Position numbers and translations under genes: made by a program
Assembly (NCBI RefSeq): GCF_001028665.1
Contig: NZ_CP011503.1
Location: 868,001 to 932,000, forward strand
Length of the DNA: 64,000 nt
Direction of reading: 5' to 3'
Source of the DNA: Burkholderia pyrrocinia
GTDB lineage: Bacteria; Pseudomonadota; Gammaproteobacteria; Burkholderiales; Burkholderiaceae
Shown here: piece after piece, positions 10,225 through 18,729 of the stretch
How the letters are laid out: each line of letters starts with the position of its first letter
Position numbering within the stretch: position 1 is the stretch's first letter
The notes under the pieces: generated by a model
The model's database searches: none
Seen by the model: the letters and a program-made list of their open reading frames with translations, nothing else
What the model was told of the DNA's origin: nothing

Positions 10225-10869
10225 TCATTCGGCGTCGGGCTGCGCGCCGGGCTCGGCGGCCTTGAACGCGTCGAGCGTCGACGCATGGTCGACGATCCGC
10301 TGGATCGTCGGATAGCGCGTCGTGTCGACCGAGAAGCGGTTCGCGTTGAACACCTGCGGCACGAGACATACGTCGGCCAGCGTCGGCATATCGCCGAAGC
10401 ACAGCTTGCCGGTGCGCGGATCGTTCGCGAGGCGCGTCTCGAGCGTTTCGAAGCCCGCCTCGATCCAGTGCCGGTACCACGCGTTCTTCGCCTCTTCGGG
10501 CACCTGCAGCATGTGCTTCAGGTACTTCAGCACGCGCAGGTTGTTGAGCGGATGGATTTCGCAGGCGATCTGCAGCGCGATCGCGCGCACATACGCGCGA
10601 TCGACCGGCTGCTTCGGCAGCAACGCGGGCTCGGGATGGGTTTCTTCGAGATATTCGATGATCGCGAGCGACTGCTGCAGCGTCGCGTCGCCGTCGGTCA
10701 GCGTCGGCACGACCGCATCCGGATTCAGCGCGCGGTACTCGTCCTTCAGTTGCTCGCCGCCGTTGCGCAGCATGTGCACGGGGACATAGTCGAACGGCAA
10801 CTGCTTCAGGTTCAGGGCGATCCGCACGCGGTACGACGCGGAACTGCGGAAATAGCTGTAGAGCTTCAT
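10225..10869 (-). CDS. maiA: Maleylacetoacetate isomerase (zeta-class GST)
   Basis: Glutathione-dependent isomerase that turns maleylacetoacetate into fumarylacetoacetate in tyrosine or gentisate-type catabolism. The 214-residue product has a thioredoxin-like N-terminal domain beginning MKLYSYFRSSASYRVRIAL; the zeta-class active-site serines are in SSAS (usually SSCS). The helical C-terminal domain contains NNLRVLKYL and GDMPTLADVCLVPQ. Start ATG at 10869; in-frame extensions upstream are not family-like. No other tyrosine-degradation gene is adjacent, so the pathway is inferred from family only. Confidence 0.9.
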   Translation of the reverse strand: MKLYSYFRSSASYRVRIALNLKQLPFDYVPVHMLRNGGEQLKDEYRALNPDAVVPTLTDGDATLQQSLAIIEYLEETHPEPALLPKQPVDRAYVRAIALQIACEIHPLNNLRVLKYLKHMLQVPEEAKNAWYRHWIEAGFETLETRLANDPRTGKLCFGDMPTLADVCLVPQVFNANRFSVDTTRYPTIQRIVDHASTLDAFKAAEPGAQPDAE

Positions 10870-11063
10870 GGGATGTCTCTCGTAGTCGTATTCGGCCGGC
10901 AACGGCACAGACGCGGCGCAGCCGGCGCGCCCACCGCCGGTAATCGGAGTGTAGCGCGACGCGATGCGCGGCCGCGCTTGCGCCGGCCGCGCCCGTGCGA
11001 TACTCGGGGCATTCCTCACCGCTCACCGCGCGGCCCGATGCCGGCCGCCCGCCCCACGCCCCG

Positions 11064-12038
11064 ATGACCGCTTCCCACGATCCCGCCGCCGTTCCGTTCC
11101 CTTGCGCCCGCTTCATCAAGGAAATCGGCCGCGGCCCGCACGGCGCGCGCGCGCTGTCCGCCGAGGACACGTTCGAGCTCTATCGCGCGATGCTCGACGC
11201 GCGCGTGTCGGACGTCGAGCTCGGCGCGATCCTGATCGCCTATCGGCTGAAGGGCGAAACCGCCGACGAACTGGCCGCGATGCTCGCCGCCGCGCAGGCG
11301 TCGTTCGAGCCGGTGCACGTGCAGGACGCCGCGTTCCGCCCCGTGTCGATCCCGAGCTACAACGGCGCGCGCAAGCAACCGAATCTCGTGCCGCTGCTCG
11401 CGCTGCTGCTCGCGCGCGAAGGCGTGCCGGTGCTCGTGCACGGTGTCGAGCGCGACCCGGGCCGCGTGACGAGCGCCGAGATCTTCTCCGCGCTGTCGCT
11501 CGCGCCGTCGACGTCGCACGATGCGATCGAGGACATGCTCGCCGAGCGCCGCGTCGCGTTCGCGCCGATCGAAGCGCTGGCGCCGCGCATCGCGCACCTG
11601 CTGTCGATGCGCCGCGTGCTCGGCGTGCGCAACTCGACGCACACGCTCGTGAAGATCCTGCAGCCGTTCGCGCCGGCCGGCTTGCGGCTCGTCAACTACA
11701 CGCACCCGCCGTACCGCGACAGCCTCGCTCAACTGTTTCGCGACCATCCGGACGCCGCGCTCGGCGGCGCGCTGCTCGCGCGCGGCACCGAAGGCGAAGC
11801 CGTCGCCGATACGCGGCGCCAGGTGCAGGTCGACTGGCTGCACGACGGCGTGTGCGACACGCTGATCGAGGCCGAACGTTCGTCGAGCGACGCGCCGCCC
11901 GTCACGCTGCCCGAATCGCGCGATGCGGCGGCGACGGCCGCATGGACGGACGCCGTGTTGCGCGGCGAAGTGCCGGTGCCCGACACGGTTGCGCGGCAGG
12001 TCGCGACGATCGTGCAGATCGCCCGCATCGCGCGCTGA
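11064..12038 (+). CDS. ybiB: YbiB/TrpD2-like DNA-binding protein
   Basis: The 324-residue product has the fold of anthranilate phosphoribosyltransferase (GARALSAEDTFELYRAMLD, ELGAILIAYRLKGET). E. coli YbiB proteins of this family bind nucleic acid without sequence preference rather than making tryptophan. The PRPP-binding glycine loop of true TrpD is replaced here by PVLVHGVERDPGRVTSAEI, so a TrpD role is unlikely. Start ATG 11064; earlier in-frame starts are possible. It is divergent from maiA and followed by the leuA leader. Confidence 0.85.
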   Translation: MTASHDPAAVPFPCARFIKEIGRGPHGARALSAEDTFELYRAMLDARVSDVELGAILIAYRLKGETADELAAMLAAAQASFEPVHVQDAAFRPVSIPSYNGARKQPNLVPLLALLLAREGVPVLVHGVERDPGRVTSAEIFSALSLAPSTSHDAIEDMLAERRVAFAPIEALAPRIAHLLSMRRVLGVRNSTHTLVKILQPFAPAGLRLVNYTHPPYRDSLAQLFRDHPDAALGGALLARGTEGEAVADTRRQVQVDWLHDGVCDTLIEAERSSSDAPPVTLPESRDAAATAAWTDAVLRGEVPVPDTVARQVATIVQIARIAR

Positions 12039-12074
12039 CGGCGCGGCGACGACCCGCCCCCCCGCCCCGACCAT

Positions 12075-12102
12075 TTGACACGCGCACGCATCCTGGCATA
12101 GA
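12075..12102 (+). promoter_or_regulatory. Promoter of the leuA leader transcript
   Basis: A perfect -35 TTGACA (12075-12080) is followed, after 16 bases, by a -10-like CATAGA (12097-12102) preceded by TGG. Transcription would then begin near 12108-12110, only a few bases before the leader peptide ATG at 12112. The -10 is a modest match, so the start point is a prediction. Confidence 0.6.
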
Positions 12103-12111
12103 GTTGTCGTC

Positions 12112-12186
12112 ATGCGTTCCTTTCCGAACACCCTCCGAATTACCTCCGGCCGCCTAGCGCGGCCGCTATCGCTACGACTAGCCTAA
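12112..12186 (+). CDS. leuL: Leucine leader peptide (leuA attenuator), 24 codons
   Basis: A 24-codon reading frame ends in TAA at 12184. Five of its codons are leucine: CTC at 12133 and CTA at 12154, 12166, 12172 and 12178. CTA is very rare in this GC-rich genome, so four in nine codons is a strong mark of a leucine-sensing leader. Arginine is also frequent. There is no Shine-Dalgarno sequence, and the predicted transcription start is almost at the ATG, so translation may be leaderless. The last three CTA codons and the stop lie inside a strong hairpin, so stalled ribosomes would open it. leuA follows; the symbol is given by analogy with enteric leuL. Confidence 0.8.
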   Translation: MRSFPNTLRITSGRLARPLSLRLA

Positions 12187-12218
12187 GGCTGTCGTAGCGC
12201 CGTGTGTTGTCCGCACGG
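12147..12218 (+). promoter_or_regulatory. Structured RNA of the leuA leader: three consecutive hairpins
   Basis: Hairpin 1 (12147-12165) has arms CGGCCGC/GCGGCCG with a CTAGC loop holding the first CTA codon. Hairpin 2 (12170-12199) has arms CGCTACGAC/GTCGTAGCG extended by AGCC/GGCT with one bulged T and a TAA loop; it contains three CTA codons and the stop. Hairpin 3 (12200-12218) has arms CCGTG/CACGG. A T tract occurs only at 12256-12260 with no clear stem directly before it, so the downstream switch (terminator, Rho or translation) cannot be read from sequence. Confidence 0.65.
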
Positions 12219-12418
12219 TCCCTCCCAGCAGTTCCTCGCAGTACCCCTCTCGCAGTTTTTACAACCCGAAGTCGTCAGCATTCGTCCGTCTATCCGTCGG
12301 TCGATTCGCGAAGATCATCCGCATCCGCAGCGCGATCGCGCGCGGCGGTGCTAGGCAGCGCCAACCGTCGCCCATGCCGCCCGTCTTCGCTCGCGACTTG
12401 AGACCCGAGGTCCAGAAG

Positions 12419-14065
12419 ATGAAGCGCAATCCGCAAGACAAGTACCGTCCGTTCGAGCCCGTCCGCATCAATGGCCGCCGCTGGCCGACCCGCACCATCG
12501 AGCGCGCGCCCGTCTGGATGAGCACCGACCTGCGCGACGGCAACCAGTCGCTGATCGAGCCGATGAGCATCGAACAGAAGCTCGAGTTCTTCGAGATGCT
12601 GGTCGCGATCGGTTTCAAGGAGATCGAAGTCGGTTTTCCGTCGGCGTCGCAAACCGACTTCGATTTCGTCCGCAAGCTGATCGACGACCAGCGGATTCCC
12701 GACGACGTGACGATCGAGGTGCTCGTGCAGTCGCGCGAAGACCTGATCGCCCGCACGTTCGACGCGCTCGAAGGCGTGCCGCGCGCGATCGTGCACCTGT
12801 ACAACGCGGTCTGCCCGTCGTTCCGCCGCATCGTGTTCGGGATGTCGAAGCACGACGTGAAGGCGCTCGCGGTCGACGGCACGCGCATCATCAAGGAGCA
12901 CGCCGCCGCGCGCCCCGACACGCACTGGACCTTCCAGTACTCGCCGGAAACCTTCAGCATGACCGAGCTGACGTTCGCACGCGAGATCTGCGATGCGGTC
13001 GCGCAAACCTGGCGGCCGACCCGCGACCACAAGATGATCGTCAACCTGCCGGCCACCGTCGAAGCCGCGAGCCCGAACGTGTTCGCCGACCAGATCGAAT
13101 GGATGGACCGCAACCTCGCGTATCGCGACAGCATCGTGCTGTCCGTGCATCCGCACAACGATCGCGGCACCGCGGTCGCGGCGGCCGAGCTCGCGCTGCT
13201 CGCGGGCGCCGACCGCATCGAGGGCTGCCTGTTCGGCAACGGCGAGCGCACCGGCAACGTCGATCTCGTCACGCTCGCACTGAACCTCTATACGCAGGGC
13301 ATCGACCCGGGCCTCGATTTCTCCGACATCGACGCGGTGCGCCGCATCGTCGAACGCTGCAACCAGATTCCCGTGCATCCGCGCCATCCGTACGCGGGCG
13401 ACCTCGTGTTCACCGCGTTCTCGGGCTCGCACCAAGACGCGATCCGCAAGGGCTTCGCACAGCAGCGCCCCGACGCAGTGTGGGAAGTGCCGTACCTGCC
13501 GATCGACCCGGCCGACCTCGGCCGCAGTTACGACGCGGTGATCCGCGTGAACAGCCAGTCCGGCAAGGGCGGCGCGACGTTCCTGCTCGAACGTGGAATG
13601 GGCTTCACGCCGACGCGCCGCGTGCAGATCGAATTCAGCCACGCGGTGCAGACGCTCGCCGACGCATCCGGCGAGGAAGTGACAGGCGACGCGATCTGCG
13701 CGCTGTTCGCCCGCGAATTCTTCGAGACCGACGGCCCGGCCGCGCGGCATGGCGACAGCGCACGCTGGCAGAACCGTGAGATCGCGGCAGCGCCGGCAGC
13801 CGACGCGACGCCCGAAGACACCGTGCGACGTTTGGCCGCGGCATTCGCGACGGCCGCGGGCGCCGCGATCGATATCGCGTCGTGTGAACCCGCGCGCACG
13901 ACGGACGGCCGGATCGCGGTATCGGTCGGCTGCCGGGTCGGCGATGCGCCGCTGCGGCACGGCGTCGGCCTGCACGCCGATGCGGCAAACGCCGCGCTCG
14001 ATGCAATCGTCAGTGCAATCAACCGTTCGGCATGGCATTGCACGGATCGCCGCGCAGCGGCCTGA
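12419..14065 (+). CDS. leuA: 2-isopropylmalate synthase, type 2 (long form)
   Basis: First committed step of leucine synthesis: acetyl-CoA plus 2-oxoisovalerate gives 2-isopropylmalate. The 548-residue product resembles the roughly 560-residue form ([20 protein letters not shown] start). The DRE-TIM barrel has [15 protein letters not shown] near 34, the metal motif HPHND near 243 and GNGERTGN near 273. The C-terminal regulatory domain covers about 420-548 ([16 protein letters not shown] segment, then [15 protein letters not shown]). The start ATG 12419 matches the family start; an in-frame ATG at 12374 lies within the leader. Leucine probably controls it twice, through the leader peptide and by feedback on the C-terminal domain. 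Confidence 0.95.
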   Translation: MKRNPQDKYRPFEPVRINGRRWPTRTIERAPVWMSTDLRDGNQSLIEPMSIEQKLEFFEMLVAIGFKEIEVGFPSASQTDFDFVRKLIDDQRIPDDVTIEVLVQSREDLIARTFDALEGVPRAIVHLYNAVCPSFRRIVFGMSKHDVKALAVDGTRIIKEHAAARPDTHWTFQYSPETFSMTELTFAREICDAVAQTWRPTRDHKMIVNLPATVEAASPNVFADQIEWMDRNLAYRDSIVLSVHPHNDRGTAVAAAELALLAGADRIEGCLFGNGERTGNVDLVTLALNLYTQGIDPGLDFSDIDAVRRIVERCNQIPVHPRHPYAGDLVFTAFSGSHQDAIRKGFAQQRPDAVWEVPYLPIDPADLGRSYDAVIRVNSQSGKGGATFLLERGMGFTPTRRVQIEFSHAVQTLADASGEEVTGDAICALFAREFFETDGPAARHGDSARWQNREIAAAPAADATPEDTVRRLAAAFATAAGAAIDIASCEPARTTDGRIAVSVGCRVGDAPLRHGVGLHADAANAALDAIVSAINRSAWHCTDRRAAA

Positions 14066-14139
14066 CGCTCAGCGTTCGACAGTCAGCGAGCGGTGCGTGA
14101 CCGCCCGTGCACCGCGCGATCCGCGCCGCACGGGCCAGC

Positions 14140-14163
14140 AAAAAGCGGCCCAGAAGGCCGCTT
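14140..14163 (-). terminator. Terminator for the SnoaL-like gene
   Basis: Stem AAGCGGCC/GGCCGCTT with a 5-base loop. On the minus strand it is followed by TTTTT and lies just past the stop of the gene at 14197. Confidence 0.75.
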
Positions 14164-14196
14164 CGATGGGGACATGAAAAGGAGCGCCACGCGCGC

Positions 14197-14580
14197 TCAT
14201 GTGTCGGTTGCGCACCGCGTCGCCTGCCACGCGAGCAGGCACCAGCGGCCCTGCTCCTCGGTGTGGACGGACGTATAGGCTATCGGGAAGACCAGGCCGC
14301 CGTTGTTCGTTTCCATCTCGATCAACGCGCGCCCGGTGACGACGCAGGTTTCGCCGCCGACGGGCAGCACGTCCTGCGACTGGATTTCGATCTGACGATA
14401 GCGGCGGCGGCCGGCGACGATGGCGTCGATGAACTGCTGCTTGGTTTCACGTTTGCCGTTGGTGTGCACGAAGAACACCTTGTCCGACAGCAGCGCGTCG
14501 AGCGCCTCGCCGTCCCCGTCCACCATCGCCCGGAACCGATCGCGCTCGAGCGCGCGGATCGCATCGACCACCTTCGCCAT
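14197..14580 (-). CDS. SnoaL-like/DUF4440 (NTF2-fold) protein
   Basis: A 127-residue cytosolic protein of the NTF2-like superfamily: ALERDRFRAMVDGDGEALDALLSD at the N-terminus, then the beta-sheet core FVHTNGKRETKQQF, TGRALIEME and WCLLAWQAT. Members include small isomerases, hydrolases and proteins with no known ligand; nothing here selects a substrate. The start is ATG 14580, which has GAGGAG seven bases upstream, rather than the TTG six codons earlier. It is followed by its own terminator. Confidence 0.8.
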   Translation of the reverse strand: MAKVVDAIRALERDRFRAMVDGDGEALDALLSDKVFFVHTNGKRETKQQFIDAIVAGRRRYRQIEIQSQDVLPVGGETCVVTGRALIEMETNNGGLVFPIAYTSVHTEEQGRWCLLAWQATRCATDT

Positions 14581-14625
14581 CGCCTGACTCCTCGGCAACG
14601 CGCACGCCGTGCGCGGGCATGCGGA

Positions 14626-15195
14626 TCAGAAGTTGTACTGCACGTAGAACTGGTGGAAATTTATACCAGGATTCGGCTCTTTGATACCCGCGTTAGACAC
14701 ATGTTGAAAACGGTAACCGACCTGATACTGTTGCCGTTCTCCGAACTGTGCGCCGACGCCGACGACGTCCACGAACTGGAACGACGTCCCCAGCGAAAGA
14801 TTGTGGGAGATCGTCGGGGAAGTCAGGAGCCGGATGCCGGCGCCGGCCTCGACGAACGGGCGCACCTGGCCCGCACTCTTGATGAAGCGGAACATCGGCG
14901 TCGCGCCGATCTCGCCGAGGCTGCCGTGGACGTTGCCGCCCGTGTGCCAGTAGCCGACGTGGCCTTCCATCACGAACGCGAAGTGCCAGCCGCCGATTTC
15001 CCACCAGTTCCAGCCCGGATCCCACACCACGCCGAGATCGGCCTTGTCGATCCCGTGACGATCCGAAAACCCGCCGCCCGCCTGGATCCCCCATCGGTCC
15101 GCGAACGCCGCACCCGATCCGCCCAGAAGTGACGCCGCCAGCATCGCATGCAGCGCAAGCCGGCTGCGGGGCCGGCGATTCTTCTTATTGTTCAT
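14626..15195 (-). CDS. pagL: PagL-like lipid A 3-O-deacylase (outer-membrane barrel)
   Basis: PagL enzymes remove the 3-linked acyl chain of lipid A in the outer membrane. The 189-residue product has a signal peptide (residues 1 to about 33, ending GAAFA), a run of amphipathic beta strands rich in W and G, and an aromatic C-terminus YVQYNF typical of outer-membrane barrels. The catalytic His and Ser are in FQHVSNAG (H165, S167). At the position where Pseudomonas PagL has the triad Glu (12 residues after Ser) I read Asn 179, so catalysis may be altered. Start ATG 15195 follows GGAG. Confidence 0.85.
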   Translation of the reverse strand: MNNKKNRRPRSRLALHAMLAASLLGGSGAAFADRWGIQAGGGFSDRHGIDKADLGVVWDPGWNWWEIGGWHFAFVMEGHVGYWHTGGNVHGSLGEIGATPMFRFIKSAGQVRPFVEAGAGIRLLTSPTISHNLSLGTSFQFVDVVGVGAQFGERQQYQVGYRFQHVSNAGIKEPNPGINFHQFYVQYNF

Positions 15196-15467
15196 CTGAC
15201 ACTCCAACTTTTTGGGTTGAATGGAGCCTGCCGCGACGGCCTGGCCCGAGCGAACTGAATGGTATGGTAAAGGACTTTTCCGATCGGCATCATGAAGCGA
15301 AATGGCTTCCTTCCAAAACGACAAAAATCGAAATCGTCTACTGATTCCTATCAGAAACAACGGTTTACGGAACTTCGATTCGCCGCCTTGGTCGCAGATT
15401 AGACTATCGACTCGACTATCTCGATAGAAAAATCGGGAACTCGGATGCCCACGCCCGCTCTAAGGAA
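15196..15467. other. Divergent pagL-rpoH intergenic region with an inverted repeat
   Basis: AT-richer than its surroundings, with no gene seen. It holds a perfect inverted repeat CTATCGA-N10-TCGATAG at 15404-15427, a possible operator or part of the promoters of pagL (-) and rpoH (+). No clear sigma70 promoter for pagL could be picked out. Confidence 0.5.
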
Positions 15468-15494
15468 TTAGCACTCGGTTTGCGGGAGTGCTAA
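15468..15494 (+). promoter_or_regulatory. CIRCE operator (HrcA site) upstream of rpoH
   Basis: TTAGCACTC-N9-GAGTGCTAA, an exact match to the CIRCE consensus including the 9-base spacer. HrcA is the known repressor of CIRCE. The right arm overlaps a -10-like TAAGAT (15492-15497), 18 bases after TTAGCA, so bound HrcA would cover the rpoH promoter. Confidence 0.93.
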
Positions 15495-15500
15495 GATTGG

Positions 15501-15527
15501 CCCCGGTCTCTCATCCGAGACCCGGGG
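15501..15527 (+). other. Stem-loop in the rpoH 5' leader
   Basis: CCCCGGTCTC pairs with GAGACCCGGGG (one bulged C) around a 6-base loop. If transcription begins just after TAAGAT at 15492, this hairpin forms the very 5' end of the rpoH mRNA. It does not cover the AAAGGAG ribosome binding site at 15542-15548. Confidence 0.6.
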
Positions 15528-15555
15528 TTTGTCCCTGATTCCAAAGGAGTTTTTA

Positions 15556-16491
<936 letters not shown>

Positions 16492-16520
16492 ATCCCGGCG
16501 ATTCAGAGCGCTTCATCGAA

Positions 16521-16552
16521 AACCGCTGCCTAACCGGCAGCGGTTTTTTTTC
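16521..16552 (+). terminator. Intrinsic terminator after rpoH
   Basis: Perfect 10-bp stem AACCGCTGCC / GGCAGCGGTT with a 5-base loop, followed by eight or more T residues. Confidence 0.95.
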
Positions 16553-16611
16553 GTCCGCTTTTTCCGCTGCTTTTCGCCCGCTTCTCCGCTCGTTTCTTCT
16601 CCGATTAATTG

Positions 16612-16627
16612 ACCTGATTCATCAGGT
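16612..16627. repeat. Palindrome upstream of the cyd operon
   Basis: ACCTGA-TTCA-TCAGGT, perfect 6-bp arms with 4-base spacer, 235 bases upstream of cydP. Its TGAT/ATCA core recalls FNR half-sites but the spacing (2) is wrong, so another regulator is possible. Confidence 0.45.
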
Positions 16628-16660
16628 AATAAGCGGTTTTCGGCCCCCTTCCGCATAACC

Positions 16661-16674
16661 TTGATCTGCCTCAA
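16661..16674 (+). promoter_or_regulatory. FNR/ANR-type box upstream of cydP
   Basis: TTGATCTGCCTCAA matches TTGAT-N4-ATCAA at nine of ten positions. FNR-family regulators (ANR/FnrL in betaproteobacteria) activate bd oxidase genes at low oxygen from such boxes. No good -10 lies at the expected distance downstream, so the exact role is unproven. Confidence 0.6.
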
Positions 16675-16846
16675 ATTTTGGCCCGCGGTTCGCGACGGTC
16701 TGCCGCAGCGCAGCACTCGGCATCGGAAAGCCGTCCTTTTAAAATTGGCATGTCAGGCGCAAAAGGATTAAAACAGCTTCACGGCCGTCATAAATCCGAC
16801 GTAAAGTCGCCCCCAATCCGACCTAAATCGATTCAGGATAATCGCC

Positions 16847-16860
16847 TTGATCTCGATCAA
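16847..16860 (+). promoter_or_regulatory. Perfect FNR/ANR box overlapping the cydP start
   Basis: TTGATCTCGATCAA is an exact TTGAT-N4-ATCAA palindrome. Its first three bases are the TTG start codon of the small cydP reading frame, so a bound regulator would sit on the translation start. Confidence 0.75.
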
Positions 16861-17128
16861 TAAAGAGCCTGCGCCGCCCTCTCCCCCGCGGCCAGCCGGC
16901 ACGATCGGCTGGCGAGCGCGCATCGCCGCGTGGGCTCGCGGGCCGACCCTCGCCCGCGACATCACCCTGGTGCTGATCGTCAAGCTGATCCTCCTGATGT
17001 CGCTCAAATACGCATTCTTCAATCATCCGCAGGCCGAGCACATGTCGCTTCCGCCTGCCGCCGTCGCCGAGAAACTGCTCTCGGTACCGGCGCCTGCATC
17101 TACCGAGGGAGACCACCATGATAAGTAG
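16847..17128 (+). CDS. cydP: CydP, small putative subunit of cytochrome bd oxidase
   Basis: A 93-residue single-pass membrane protein. A Pro-rich N-terminus is followed by GWRARIAAWARGPTLARDI and one transmembrane helix (about residues 39-54, LVLIVKLILLMSLKYAFF), then a soluble tail containing HPQAEHMSLPP. It matches the small proteins found just before cydA in beta- and gammaproteobacteria. The only start codon before an in-frame stop at 16802 is TTG 16847, which lies inside the FNR/ANR box. It overlaps cydA by 11 bases, so the two are coupled. Confidence 0.85.
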   Translation: MISINKEPAPPSPPRPAGTIGWRARIAAWARGPTLARDITLVLIVKLILLMSLKYAFFNHPQAEHMSLPPAAVAEKLLSVPAPASTEGDHHDK

Positions 17129-18698
17129 TGAAGTCGTCGATCTGTCACGTCTGCAGTTCGGCATCACGGCGCTCTACCACTTCCTGTTCGTGCCGCTGAC
17201 GCTCGGCCTGTCCTGGCTGCTCGTCATCATGGAAGCCGTCTACGTGATGACCGGCAAACAGGTCTACAAGGACATGACCCAGTTCTGGGGCAAGCTGTTC
17301 GGGATCAACTTCGCGATGGGCGTGACGACCGGCATCACGCTCGAATTCCAGTTCGGCACGAACTGGTCGTACTACTCGCACTACGTCGGCGACATCTTCG
17401 GCGTGCCGCTCGCGGTCGAAGGCCTGATGGCGTTCTTCCTCGAATCGACGTTCGTCGGCCTGTTCTTCTTCGGCTGGAACCGCCTGTCGAAGGTCAAGCA
17501 TCTGATCGTCACGTTCCTCGTCGCGCTGGGCTCGAACCTGTCCGCGCTGTGGATCCTCGTCGCGAACGGCTGGATGAACAACCCGGTCGGCGCCGAGTTC
17601 AACTACCAGACGATGCGCATGGAGATGACGAACCTGTTCGACGTGCTGTTCAACCCGGTCGCGCAGGTGAAATTCGTGCACACGGTGTCGGCCGGCTACG
17701 TGTCGGCCGCGATGTTCGTGCTCGGCGTGTCGTCGTGGTACCTGCTGAAGAAGCGCGACATCGACTTCGCGCTGCGCTCGTTCGCGGTTGCGGCCGGCTT
17801 CGGCCTCGCGGCGACGCTCTGCGTGATCGTGCTCGGCGACGAATCGGGCTATACGACCGGCGAAGTGCAGAAGATGAAGCTCGCCGCAATCGAATCCGAA
17901 TGGGAAACGCAGCCGGCACCCGCGTCGTTCACGCTGATCGGCATTCCGAACCAGGAGGAACAGCGCACCGACTACGCGATCAAGATCCCGTATGCGCTCG
18001 GCCTGATCGCGACGCGCTCGATCGACGAACCGGTGATCGGCCTGCGCGATCTCGCGAAGCACAGCGAGGAGCACATCCAGAGCGGGATGATCGCGTACGG
18101 CGCGCTGCAGAAGCTCAAGCAGGGCGACACGAGCGCCGCGACGCGCGAACTGTTCGACCAGCACAAGCAGTATCTCGGCTACGGGCTGATGCTCAAGCAG
18201 TTCACGCCAAACGTGACCGACGCGACGCCCGAGCAGATCCAGGCCGCCGCGAAGAAGACGATCCCGCCGGTCGCGCCCGTGTTCTTCTCGTTCCGGATCA
18301 TGGTGTTCCTCGGCTTCCTGTTCGTCGCGACGTTCATCGCCGCGTTCTGGTTCTGCGCGCGCCGCGAACTGCTGCAGGACAACCGCCGCTGGTTCCTGCG
18401 CTATGCAGTGTGGGCGATCCCGCTGCCGTGGATCGCGATCGAATTCGGCTGGATCGTCGCCGAGCTCGGCCGCCAGCCGTGGACGATCGCGGGCGTGCTG
18501 CCGACGCACCTGTCCGCGTCGAGCCTGACGCCGACCGACCTGTACCTCAGTCTCGCGGGCTTCGTCCTGTTCTACACCGTGCTGTTCGTCATCGAGATCA
18601 AGCTGATGTTCAAGTACGCGCGCCTCGGCCCGTCGTCGCTGCATACCGGCCGCTACCACCACGAGCTGGCGGCCGCCAGCGAGCGCGCGTCGGCCTGA
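17118..18698 (+). CDS. cydA: Cytochrome bd ubiquinol oxidase subunit I
   Basis: Quinol-oxidising, heme-bearing subunit of a high-affinity oxygen reductase in the inner membrane. The 526-residue product has the heme b595 His near residue 21 ([11 protein letters not shown]), [17 protein letters not shown], and the conserved [18 protein letters not shown] near 450. The long Q-loop between about 250 and 390 marks the E. coli-like form rather than the short-loop cyanide-insensitive form. Start ATG 17118 follows GAGGGAG. cydB and cydX follow; an oxygen-responsive box lies upstream. Confidence 0.98.
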   Translation: MISSEVVDLSRLQFGITALYHFLFVPLTLGLSWLLVIMEAVYVMTGKQVYKDMTQFWGKLFGINFAMGVTTGITLEFQFGTNWSYYSHYVGDIFGVPLAVEGLMAFFLESTFVGLFFFGWNRLSKVKHLIVTFLVALGSNLSALWILVANGWMNNPVGAEFNYQTMRMEMTNLFDVLFNPVAQVKFVHTVSAGYVSAAMFVLGVSSWYLLKKRDIDFALRSFAVAAGFGLAATLCVIVLGDESGYTTGEVQKMKLAAIESEWETQPAPASFTLIGIPNQEEQRTDYAIKIPYALGLIATRSIDEPVIGLRDLAKHSEEHIQSGMIAYGALQKLKQGDTSAATRELFDQHKQYLGYGLMLKQFTPNVTDATPEQIQAAAKKTIPPVAPVFFSFRIMVFLGFLFVATFIAAFWFCARRELLQDNRRWFLRYAVWAIPLPWIAIEFGWIVAELGRQPWTIAGVLPTHLSASSLTPTDLYLSLAGFVLFYTVLFVIEIKLMFKYARLGPSSLHTGRYHHELAAASERASA

Positions 18699-18729
18699 GC
18701 ACGCACCCGAAACCGAACAAGGAATCGCT

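Noticed and set aside
11064..12038. Anthranilate phosphoribosyltransferase (TrpD) for the YbiB-like gene
   Set aside because: The PRPP-binding glycine loop of TrpD is not present and no trp genes are adjacent.
12225..12260. Classical attenuator terminator before leuA
   Set aside because: A T tract exists at 12256-12260 but the preceding sequence holds repeated GCAG rather than an inverted repeat, so I do not call a terminator.
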